From Caballeronia sp. INDeC2 (lineage in GTDB: Bacteria > Pseudomonadota > Gammaproteobacteria > Burkholderiales > Burkholderiaceae), in contig NZ_JALQDG010000030.1 of NCBI RefSeq assembly GCF_023631325.1, forward strand, positions 124,001 through 188,000: a stretch of DNA of 64,000 nt, written 5' to 3'. A model generated the notes under the pieces. The model saw only the letters and a program-made list of their open reading frames with translations, had not been told where the DNA came from and made no database searches. Shown piece by piece: positions 57,020-64,000 of this stretch; the first letter of the stretch is position 1; the number at the start of each line of letters is the position of its first letter. Position numbers and translations under genes: made by a program.

Positions 57020-58606
57020 ATGCTCGACGCCAATCTCAAGAACCAATTAAAAGCGTATCTGGAAAAAGTCTCCCGGCCGATCGAACTCGTCGCCTTCCTC
57101 GACGACGGCGACAAGTCGCGCGAGCTGAAAAGCCTGCTCGACGAGATCGCCTCGCTGTCGCATCGGATCAGCGTCGTCGAGAAAGAGGACGCCAGCGTGC
57201 GTCGTCCGTCCTTTACCATCGGCGAAGCGGGCAAGCCCGCGGGCATCCGGTTCGCCGGCATCCCGATGGGCCATGAATTCACGTCGCTCGTGCTTGCGCT
57301 TCTGCAGACGGGCGGCCATCCGATCAAGCTCGACGACGCCACCATCGAGCAGATCCGCAATCTCGACGGCGACTACGCCTTCGAGACGTATTTCTCGCTG
57401 TCGTGCCAGAACTGCCCGGAAGTCGTGCAGGCGCTGAACGTGATGGCGATCATCAACCCGCGCATCAAGCACGTCGCGATCGACGGCGCGCTGTTCCAGA
57501 AGGAAGTGGAAGCGCGCCAGGTCATGTCCGTGCCGATGATGTTCGTCAACGGCGACAGTTTCGGTTCGGGCCGCATGGGCGTGAAGGAAATTCTGGCGAA
57601 GCTCGACACGGGCGCATCGGCGCGAGCGGCGAAGGAGCTGGACAACAAGCCGGTGTTCGACACGCTGATCGTCGGCGGCGGCCCTGCGGGCGCGGCGGCG
57701 GCGATCTATTCGGCGCGCAAGGGCATCGCGACGGGCGTCGTCGCGGAGCGCTTCGGCGGCCAGGTGCTCGACACGATGGCGATCGAAAACTTCGTCTCCG
57801 TGAAGGAAACCGAAGGACCGAAGTTCGCGACCGCGCTCGAAGAGCACGTTAAGAGCTATGAAGTCGACGTGATGGACCTGCAGCGCGCCGAAAGGCTCGT
57901 GCCGGGCCGCATCAACGAGATTCATCTCGCGAACGGCGCGGTGCTGAAGGCGAAGACGGTGATTCTGTCGACCGGCGCGCGCTGGCGCGAGATCAACGTG
58001 CCAGGCGAGCGCGAGTATCGCGGCCGCGGCGTGGCGTACTGCCCGCACTGCGACGGCCCGCTCTTCAAGGGCAAGCGCGTCGCGGTGGTAGGCGGCGGCA
58101 ATTCGGGCGTCGAAGCGGCGATCGATCTCGCGGGGCTCGTCTCGGCGGTCACGCTGATCGAGTTCGGCAACGAGCTGCGCGCCGATGCGGTGTTGCAAAA
58201 GAAGCTGCGCAGCCTGCCGAACGTGACCATCGTCACAGAGGGGCAGACGACCGAAATCACCGGCGACGGCAAGAAAGTGAACGGCATCACCTACACGGAC
58301 CGCGCGACGGGCACGAGCCATCATGTCGAGCTGGAAGGCGTGTTCGTGCAGATCGGCCTCGTGCCGAACACCGAATGGCTGAAGGGCACGGTGGAGCTGT
58401 CGAAGTTCGGCGAGATCATCGTCGACGCGAAGGGCGCGACGTCGCTGCCGGGCGTGTTCGCCGCCGGCGACGTGACGACGGTCCCGTACAAGCAGATCGT
58501 GATCGCGGCCGGCGAAGGCGCGAAGGCATCGCTGTCGGCGTTCGATCATTTGATCCGCGCGTCGGTGGAAGACGAAGCAGTGGTCGAAGAAGAAGCGGCG
58601 GCCTGA
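57020..58606 (+). CDS. ahpF: Alkyl hydroperoxide reductase subunit F
   Basis: This 528-aa flavoprotein disulfide reductase passes electrons from NAD(P)H to AhpC. An N-terminal thioredoxin-like module holds Cys129-x2-Cys132; the central FAD site has GGGPAGAAAAIY; the thioredoxin-reductase-like site is Cys341-x2-Cys344 (YCPHCDGP); and an NAD site has VVGGGNSGVEAA. It is downstream of ahpC in one operon ending at a strong terminator. No odd features. Confidence 0.96.
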   Translation: MLDANLKNQLKAYLEKVSRPIELVAFLDDGDKSRELKSLLDEIASLSHRISVVEKEDASVRRPSFTIGEAGKPAGIRFAGIPMGHEFTSLVLALLQTGGHPIKLDDATIEQIRNLDGDYAFETYFSLSCQNCPEVVQALNVMAIINPRIKHVAIDGALFQKEVEARQVMSVPMMFVNGDSFGSGRMGVKEILAKLDTGASARAAKELDNKPVFDTLIVGGGPAGAAAAIYSARKGIATGVVAERFGGQVLDTMAIENFVSVKETEGPKFATALEEHVKSYEVDVMDLQRAERLVPGRINEIHLANGAVLKAKTVILSTGARWREINVPGEREYRGRGVAYCPHCDGPLFKGKRVAVVGGGNSGVEAAIDLAGLVSAVTLIEFGNELRADAVLQKKLRSLPNVTIVTEGQTTEITGDGKKVNGITYTDRATGTSHHVELEGVFVQIGLVPNTEWLKGTVELSKFGEIIVDAKGATSLPGVFAAGDVTTVPYKQIVIAAGEGAKASLSAFDHLIRASVEDEAVVEEEAAA

Positions 58607-58633
58607 GCGTAGCGCGGACGTCGTAGTGACCGG

Positions 58634-58667
58634 AAGGCGAACGGGGCAACCCGTTCGCCTTTTTTTG
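58634..58667 (+). terminator. Rho-independent terminator of ahpCF
   Basis: A perfect 12-bp stem, AAGGCGAACGGG with its complement, closes on a GCAA tetraloop and is followed by a run of T. It lies 27 bases after ahpF and directly before the convergent kinase gene's stop (58669). Confidence 0.92.
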
Positions 58668-58668
58668 T

Positions 58669-59898
58669 TTATCTGGCCTCTGGCGGCTTCGGCTCCAGCA
58701 CGATAGGGAACGTCACCTCGAACACGCTGCCGTGCCCTTTCGACGACTGGAACCGCAACTCCCCTTCCAGCGTGCGCGACAACTCCTTGACGATGGCAAG
58801 CCCGAGCCCCGCGCCGGGGATATCGTCATCGGCGGCACGCTCGAATTCTTCGAACACGCGCTCCTGATCCGCCGCGCCGATGCCCACGCCCGTATCGGCG
58901 ACGCGCAGCTTCCAGCGTGCGTCGGGCGCGGCGGCAATCGCCAGCACGATCTCCCCCGACGACGTGTATTTGATCGCGTTCGTCAGCAGATTCAGCGCGA
59001 CCTGCTTCACCTTCAGCCGGTTCGACGTCACCGTGCAAAGCACCGGATCGAACTGGCCGATGAGCTTGAGCCCCTTCGCCTCGGTCGAGACGCGGCACGC
59101 CTGCATCAGCTCGTCGAACAGGCCGACGAGATCGAACGGCTCGACCGTGAGCAGCGAATCGTCGCCGAGCACTTTCGAATATTCGACCATTTCATCGACG
59201 AGCGTCGCCATGTCGCCGACCTGCCGGTTCGCGAGACCGAGCGCCGTATCGCGCTTCGCGGGCGAGCGCCCGGCGAGTTGCAGCGCCGTCGAGAACACGT
59301 TCAGGAAGTTGCGCAGATCGTGCGCGACGCGCCGCGTGATTTGCATGCGCGTCTCGTACAGATCGCTGATGAGTTTCTGCCGCAGCGTCAGTTCATAGTT
59401 CGCGCGCTCCAGCATGCCGGTGTATTCGTCGATCTTGCGATCGCGTTCGCCGATCGCCTCGCGTATCGACGCGAGCGTGACGAAGCTCACCACCTCGTCG
59501 GTCATGAGGCGCGCGTGCTCCTCGTCCGCGCGCGAGAAATCGTCATGCGTGCCGGCATATTCGCCGATCGCGAGCAGCAGCACCTGACGGAACAGATCGA
59601 GCTCGCGCACGAGTTCATCGACTCGATAACCCTGCTGCCAGCGCCATTGCCCGTGCTGGCGCGCGTCGTGTTCGATCGCGCCTTCCTGGTCGCGCAGATT
59701 GCGCGATTCCAGCACGACGCAGATTTCCTCGAAGATGCTCGGCAGATGATCGGCGAGCTGCCGGTAGGTGAGTTGATCGGAATGTTCGACTTCCTGATCG
59801 CCGAACACGAGCTTCATCCATCGCTCGGTGAGTGCGGGTTGTTGCTCGCGCAGCGCGGCCACGAGACCCTTCAAGCCGCCGACTGACGTGTCGCTCAT
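58669..59898 (-). CDS. Soluble sensor histidine kinase
   Basis: This 409-aa kinase has no membrane segments. The N-terminal 150 residues resemble an RsbRD-type globin-like or helical sensor domain (LTERWMKLVFGDQEVEHS); a coiled-coil then leads to a HisKA box with His193 (RVAHDLRNFL) and a HATPase domain with ALNLLTNAIKYTS, VADTGVGIG and GAGLGLAIVKEL. GGGGA stands before the ATG at 59898. No response regulator is adjacent. Redox or cytosolic stress signals are possible because of the neighbours, but that is inference. Confidence 0.87.
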   Translation of the reverse strand: MSDTSVGGLKGLVAALREQQPALTERWMKLVFGDQEVEHSDQLTYRQLADHLPSIFEEICVVLESRNLRDQEGAIEHDARQHGQWRWQQGYRVDELVRELDLFRQVLLLAIGEYAGTHDDFSRADEEHARLMTDEVVSFVTLASIREAIGERDRKIDEYTGMLERANYELTLRQKLISDLYETRMQITRRVAHDLRNFLNVFSTALQLAGRSPAKRDTALGLANRQVGDMATLVDEMVEYSKVLGDDSLLTVEPFDLVGLFDELMQACRVSTEAKGLKLIGQFDPVLCTVTSNRLKVKQVALNLLTNAIKYTSSGEIVLAIAAAPDARWKLRVADTGVGIGAADQERVFEEFERAADDDIPGAGLGLAIVKELSRTLEGELRFQSSKGHGSVFEVTFPIVLEPKPPEAR

Positions 59899-60201
59899 CT
59901 GCGAGTCCCCGATTGCTTAGGGCGCCGGAGGACGGCGCGCGGTGATCGTGATAGGCACCCGAAAGCATTTCCCGATGTTGCCCGGAGCCGCCCGCGAATG
60001 CTTCGCCAGTATAGGCGCGATGCTTGCGCGGATGGGACATATCCGAGTTATCCCTTGGACTTTTCCTAACGCGCCGCATGCACTGGATTCAGTATTCCAT
60101 TCAGATGTCGCTGCGGGGTTTTGATGCGCACAAGTTCGACCCATCGGCAGGAACGTGCAGAATTGCGCCTGTTCCCATCACACGATCGACTGGAGCCCGA
60201 C

Positions 60202-60981
60202 ATGACGACATCATCGGCCGACTGGCAAGCCCGCCAGTACGCGCTATTCGAAGCGGAGCGCACGCGTCCGGTGCGCGATCTGTTGAACGCGACGCAAGCG
60301 CAGACCGCGCGCACGGCGGTCGATCTCGGCTGCGGCCCCGGCAACTCGACCGAAACGCTTATCGACTACGCGCCGAACGCGCGCGTCATCGGCGTCGACA
60401 ATTCCAGCGACATGATCGATGCGGCGCGAAAGCGTCTGCCGCACGTCGAATTCGAACTCGCCGATATTTCCGCGTGGCACCGCGAAGGTCCGTTCGATCT
60501 GATCCTCGCGAACGCGTCGCTGCAGTGGGTGCCCGAGCACGAGACGCTGTTTCCGTCGCTCGTCGGCAAGCTCTCGGAGGGCGGCAGGCTCGCCGTGCAG
60601 ATGCCCGACAATCTCGACGAGCCCGCGCATCGGCTGATGCGCGAAACCGCCGCCGACGGTCCGTGGCGCGACAAGCTCAAAGGCGTGGAACGCACGGCGC
60701 GCTACCGGGCGGACGCCTACTACTCGCTACTCAAGCCGCATTGCGCGCGTGTGGACGTGTGGCGCACCACCTACCATCATCCGCTCAATGGCGGCGTGGA
60801 CGCGGTCATCGAATGGTTCAAAGGCAGCGGGCTGCGGCCGTTCCTTGCGAAGCTCGGCGCAGACGAAACGACCGCGTTCCTCGATCGTTATCGCACGGCG
60901 CTGCAAGCCGCCTACACGGTGCTCGACGACGGCACGGTGCTGCTGCCCTTCCCGCGCATCTTCATCGTCGCGACTCGCTGA
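60202..60981 (+). CDS. tam: Trans-aconitate 2-methyltransferase
   Basis: This 259-aa SAM-dependent methyltransferase has motif I DLGCGPGNSTETL, an acidic VIGVDNSSDM motif and a LILANASLQWVPEH segment, all as in Tam. It esterifies trans-aconitate, a spontaneous by-product of the citric acid cycle, removing its inhibitory effect. The ATG at 60202 follows GGAGCCCGAC; a longer frame from 60121 is not supported. It is monocistronic and convergent with the LysR gene, 13 bases from its stop. Confidence 0.92.
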   Translation: MTTSSADWQARQYALFEAERTRPVRDLLNATQAQTARTAVDLGCGPGNSTETLIDYAPNARVIGVDNSSDMIDAARKRLPHVEFELADISAWHREGPFDLILANASLQWVPEHETLFPSLVGKLSEGGRLAVQMPDNLDEPAHRLMRETAADGPWRDKLKGVERTARYRADAYYSLLKPHCARVDVWRTTYHHPLNGGVDAVIEWFKGSGLRPFLAKLGADETTAFLDRYRTALQAAYTVLDDGTVLLPFPRIFIVATR

Positions 60982-60994
60982 GTCTGGCTGAGCT

Positions 60995-61930
60995 TCAATG
61001 CGGCCGGCTCTGTTCGCGCAGCATCTGCACGAACTGGCGCGCGGCCGGCGAGAGTTCCCCGCCCTTGCGCGTGACGATGCCGTAGGTCTGCGACTTCGAC
61101 TTCATGCGCACCGGCAGAACGCGCAGCATGCCGCTACGCTCGAACACCTTCGCGACGCTCGCCGGCAGGATCGACACGAGTTCCGGGCTTTCCTGCAGCA
61201 GCGTCACCGTCATGAGCGGCGAGGCGGTGGAAATCAGATTGGCCGGCATCGGCAGGCCGGCGAGATCGAGCTCGCGTTCGAGCAGCGCGCTCATCGGCAT
61301 GAAACTCGGATACGTGACCCAGCGATAACGGGCGAGGTCCGCGAAACGCACATCCTCTTCGCCCGTGCGCTCGTGGGCGTGGCCGACGACCACGCAAAGC
61401 GGCTCGTCCGCGAGCGGCTGATAGTGATATTTCGACGGCTGATCCGACACGCTCGACCGGCCGATCACGAGATCGACGCGGCCGTCGTCGAGCATCGGCA
61501 GCATGCGTGCGCTCGTATCCTCGACGATCTCGATGGCCAGATCCGGGTGTCTCGCGTGCATCTCGTTGACGATCGGCGCGACGACGCCCGGCACCGCGCC
61601 CATGATCGTGCCGACCGTCAGCCGCCCGCCCGTGCCCGCGCGGATCTGCGCGACTTCCTGGCACAGCGCGTTGAGATCGGCGGCCAGCACGCGCGCGTAG
61701 CGCACCACGCAGCGGCCGAACGGATTCGGGATCAGCCCGCTCTTCGCGCGCTCGAACAGCGGCGCCTCCAACATGGATTCGAGTTCGGCGAGCGCCTTGC
61801 TCGCGGCGGATTGCGTCATCGCCATCGCGCTCGACGCCTTGTGCAGCGATTTGTGATCGTCCAGCGCGATCAGCAACTGCAACTGCTTCATGCGCAGCCG
61901 CGACATCAATACGTCGAGCGTGTTCTTCAT
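60995..61930 (-). CDS. LysR-family regulator (GbpR-like)
   Basis: This 311-aa regulator has an N-terminal LysR helix-turn-helix (RMKQLQLLIALDDHKSLHKA, then MTQSAASKALAELESMLEAPLFERAK) and an effector-binding domain, resembling the GbpR/galactose-binding regulators. It diverges from the semialdehyde dehydrogenase gene across 158 bases containing a perfect dyad. Control of that gene by a sugar acid or oxo-acid ligand is the natural guess. No good ribosome binding site precedes the ATG at 61930. Confidence 0.88.
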   Translation of the reverse strand: MKNTLDVLMSRLRMKQLQLLIALDDHKSLHKASSAMAMTQSAASKALAELESMLEAPLFERAKSGLIPNPFGRCVVRYARVLAADLNALCQEVAQIRAGTGGRLTVGTIMGAVPGVVAPIVNEMHARHPDLAIEIVEDTSARMLPMLDDGRVDLVIGRSSVSDQPSKYHYQPLADEPLCVVVGHAHERTGEEDVRFADLARYRWVTYPSFMPMSALLERELDLAGLPMPANLISTASPLMTVTLLQESPELVSILPASVAKVFERSGMLRVLPVRMKSKSQTYGIVTRKGGELSPAARQFVQMLREQSRPH

Positions 61931-61992
61931 TCTTCGGCCTGCGGAAAAGCGCGGGGTGATTCCAAAAAGCGATCAAGCGATGGAAAGGTTTC

Positions 61993-62024
61993 ACTATACA
62001 GACGCCCGCGCGACGCCGTATAGT
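61993..62024. promoter_or_regulatory. Dyad between LysR gene and KGSADH gene
   Basis: ACTATAC (61993-61999) and GTATAGT (62018-62024) are perfect inverted copies separated by 18 bases. Each arm also contains a TATAGT -10-like hexamer, one on each strand, so the element may be two back-to-back promoters, a LysR operator, or both. The match is exact and lies midway between the divergent genes. Confidence 0.55.
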
Positions 62025-62088
62025 CGGGCATGAGGCAGTCATCGTACAACTGGCCGCCGCGAATCACTCCAAGCAAGGACGAGACAAC

Positions 62089-63672
62089 ATGCAACTCACT
62101 GGCAATCTGCTCATCGGTCAGGAATCGGTCTTCGGTTCGAACGGCTCGATCAAGGCCGTCAACGCGTCGACCGGCGCGGCCATCGAACCGGCATTCGGCG
62201 GCGCGACGCTCGCCGATCTCGACCGCGCGTGCGCGCTCGCGTGGGCCGCGTTCGATGTCTATCGCGAAACCGCACCGGAGGCGCGCGCGAAGTTTCTCGA
62301 AACGATCGCGCAGAACATCCTCGATATCGGCGACGATCTGATCGAGCGGTGCATGATCGAAAGTGGCCTGCCGCGCGCGCGTCTGGAAGGCGAGCGCGGC
62401 CGCACGGTCGGCCAGTTGCGCATGTTCGCGGACGTGGTCCGCAACGGCGATTTCCTCGGCGTGCGCATCGATCCGGCGCAGCCCGAGCGCAAGCCGCTGC
62501 CGCGCGTCGATCTGCGCCTGCGCCACATCGGCGTCGGCCCGGTCGCCGTGTTCGGCGCGAGCAACTTCCCGCTCGCGTTCTCCGTCGCCGGCGGCGACAC
62601 GGCGTCGGCGCTCGCGGCCGGCTGCCCGGTCATCGTCAAGGCGCACTCGGCGCATCCGGGCACGGCGGAACTCGTCGGACGCGCAGTGCAGAAGGCGGTG
62701 AAGGACTGCGGCATGCCCGAAGGCACGTTTTCGCTGCTGTTCGACAGCGGCCGCGACATCGGTCAGGGTCTCGTCAAGGACAATCGCATCAAGGCAGCCG
62801 GCTTCACCGGTTCGCGCGGCGGCGGCACGGCGCTGATGAAACTTGCGGCGGCGCGCACCGAGCCGATTCCCGTCTACGCGGAAATGAGCAGCATCAACCC
62901 GGTTCTGCTGTTCCCGGCGGCGCTCGAGAACCGCGGCGAAGCCATCGCCAAGGCGTTCGTGCAGTCGCTCGTGCTCGGCGCGGGCCAGTTCTGCACGAAT
63001 CCGGGTCTGGTGCTGGCCGTCGACGGTCCGGCTCTCGACACGTTCATCGCGGCGGCATCGGCGGCGCTTTCGGAAACCGCCGCGCAGACGATGCTCACGC
63101 CGGGCATCTGCAAGACCTATCGGGGCGCCGTCGAGCGCGCCGCCGGGCATGACGGCGTGACGACCGCCGCGCGCGGCGTCGAGGCGAAAGGCGAGAATCA
63201 GGGGCAGTCGGCGCTCTTCGTCACCACTGCCGACGCGTTCCGCAACAGCCACGAACTGCAGGAAGAGATCTTCGGCGCGTCGTCGCTCGTCGTGCGTTGC
63301 CCGGATCTCGCGACCATGCTGGATCTGGTCGAATCGCTGGAAGGACAGTTGACTTCGGCGCTGCACATCGACGAAGCGGATTACGCCGATGCGAAGCGCG
63401 TCCTCCCCGCGCTCGAACGCCGCACCGGCCGCCTGCTGGTGAACGGCTTCGGCACGGGCGTGGAAGTGGGCCATGCTATGGTGCACGGCGGCCCGTTCCC
63501 GTCGACGGCAGATGGCCGCTCGACCTCGGTCGGCAGCCTCGCGATCAACCGCTTTCTGCGTCCGGTGAGCTATCAGGATCTGCCTGACGCGCTCCTGCCC
63601 GACGCATTGAAGACGGACAATCCGCTCGGACTGAACCGCCGGATCGACGGCAAGCTGCAACTAGCCGAGTAA
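62089..63672 (+). CDS. Alpha-ketoglutarate semialdehyde dehydrogenase (2,5-dioxovalerate dehydrogenase)
   Basis: This 527-aa aldehyde dehydrogenase is longer than the usual 490, as in the KGSADH class of acid-sugar pathways. Catalytic Cys302 stands in GAGQFCTNPG, the base Glu in AEMSSINPV, and the nucleotide loop reads FTGSRGGG. It oxidises 2,5-dioxopentanoate to 2-oxoglutarate, the last step of D-glucarate, galactarate or L-arabinose oxidation. A divergent LysR gene probably controls it. No other genes of the pathway lie in the window, except possibly fucD 22 kb away. Confidence 0.9.
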   Translation: MQLTGNLLIGQESVFGSNGSIKAVNASTGAAIEPAFGGATLADLDRACALAWAAFDVYRETAPEARAKFLETIAQNILDIGDDLIERCMIESGLPRARLEGERGRTVGQLRMFADVVRNGDFLGVRIDPAQPERKPLPRVDLRLRHIGVGPVAVFGASNFPLAFSVAGGDTASALAAGCPVIVKAHSAHPGTAELVGRAVQKAVKDCGMPEGTFSLLFDSGRDIGQGLVKDNRIKAAGFTGSRGGGTALMKLAAARTEPIPVYAEMSSINPVLLFPAALENRGEAIAKAFVQSLVLGAGQFCTNPGLVLAVDGPALDTFIAAASAALSETAAQTMLTPGICKTYRGAVERAAGHDGVTTAARGVEAKGENQGQSALFVTTADAFRNSHELQEEIFGASSLVVRCPDLATMLDLVESLEGQLTSALHIDEADYADAKRVLPALERRTGRLLVNGFGTGVEVGHAMVHGGPFPSTADGRSTSVGSLAINRFLRPVSYQDLPDALLPDALKTDNPLGLNRRIDGKLQLAE

Positions 63673-63695
63673 GACTTCCTTTTTTCGATCGGACT

Positions 63696-63735
63696 GACGA
63701 GGGCCGCGGCGCGAGATGCGCTCGCGGCCCTCGTC
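63696..63735 (+). terminator. Terminator-like hairpin after KGSADH gene
   Basis: A perfect 13-bp stem (63696-63708 with 63723-63735) closes a 14-base loop 23 bases after the stop codon. The following T run is short (GCTTTG), so it may be a weak terminator or a transcript-stabilising stem. Confidence 0.6.
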
Positions 63736-64000
63736 GCTTTGCGAGATATTCGACGATGCTTCGGATCGCTTATTATTTGTCGATCATTCGACTCGTCCGT
63801 GTGGGCGCTGAACAACGCCTCGCCGGACGCGCGAAACGCTTTCGCATCAGTGGGTTATCCGCCGATCGCGTCCCCTTGTCGTTTAACGGCTAAGGATTGG
63901 CGTCTCCAAACCGCCGGCGCGATCCCAAAATGTCGGAAATATCGTGAGCGATAGAAGCGAGGCGCGCCGCGCGAGCCGGTCCGCGACGCTTTCACATCGA
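63736..64000. other. No supported gene at the right end
   Basis: Open frames here (for example 63739-63954) are short, lack ribosome binding sites and resemble no known protein. No promoter, repeat or RNA was recognised. A gene start may lie just past the right edge. Confidence 0.6.

Noticed and set aside
62089..63672. KGSADH and fucD as one pathway operon
   Set aside because: They are 22 kb apart with separate regulators, so a shared pathway is possible but not a shared operon.
63739..63954. Possible plus-strand gene of 71 codons at the right end
   Set aside because: No ribosome binding site, no recognised family, and a composition unlike the neighbouring proteins.
1..64000. CRISPR arrays, tRNA or rRNA genes, riboswitches
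   Set aside because: No regularly spaced repeats, cloverleaf-like gene or conserved riboswitch was recognised. An FMN riboswitch was looked for upstream of ribA and not found. A covariance-model search would be decisive.

Overview
The window looks like chromosomal DNA of a Burkholderiaceae bacterium, most likely Paraburkholderia or Caballeronia. I infer this from the high G+C, the strong Shine-Dalgarno sequences, a PHB-granule phasin, a homodimeric-type AceE, AhpC/AhpF with an OxyR-like site, and many LysR, MocR and Lrp regulators. No rRNA, tRNA, CRISPR array, insertion sequence or prophage was recognised. Coding density is high and transcription units are short.

Layout. 1-2314: the 3' end of a GGDEF-EAL protein, then small proteins, including a free-standing PQQ precursor peptide (pqqA) with its own terminator. 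2397-15142: a nearly complete ectoine/5-hydroxyectoine uptake and degradation locus. Its minus-strand genes read enuR, eutB, eutC, doeA, doeB, doeX, doeC, doeD; the divergent ehuBCDA importer is on the plus strand. EnuR senses the pathway, EhuBCDA imports the solute, EutBC (without EutA) convert hydroxyectoine, DoeA and DoeB give diaminobutyrate, and DoeD and DoeC take it to aspartate. 15219-20282: a Rieske/FAD oxidoreductase, a UdgX-type uracil-DNA glycosylase, a DUF3175 protein, a tiny zinc-finger-like protein and a PQQ-type sorbosone dehydrogenase. 20289-31956: hybrid histidine kinase, NadE, ammonium transporter, crotonase, phosphoribosyltransferase, a stand-alone AceE with a divergent Lrp regulator, an FmdB-type zinc ribbon, a LysR regulator and an orphan ParA.

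32563-40508: a CUT1-type carbohydrate ABC importer and GntR regulator on the minus strand, divergent from L-fuconate dehydratase and an Ap4A phosphorylase-like gene; both permeases carry extra hydrophobic segments. 40563-45514: an HtrA-like protease without a visible signal peptide, several very small proteins with good ribosome binding sites, a frameshifted fimbrial-subunit remnant, an EamA transporter and a small HTH protein. 45950-50698: a phasin with a near-consensus promoter and possible PhaR operator, a DOPA-dioxygenase-like protein, a three-gene lipoprotein/VAO-flavoprotein/Tat-protein operon and a divergent MocR regulator.

50747-64000: a nuclease-helicase (DinG/XPD type) whose start codon lies inside a LexA-type box; hemerythrin, 2OG oxygenase, RibA and an NADP-binding reductase; ahpC and ahpF behind an OxyR-like site; a soluble histidine kinase; Tam; and a LysR regulator divergent from an alpha-ketoglutarate semialdehyde dehydrogenase across a dyad. 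The observations I would check first are the LexA-box helicase, the orphan pqqA, the UdgX gene, the lipoprotein/flavoprotein operon and the decaying fimbrial gene.
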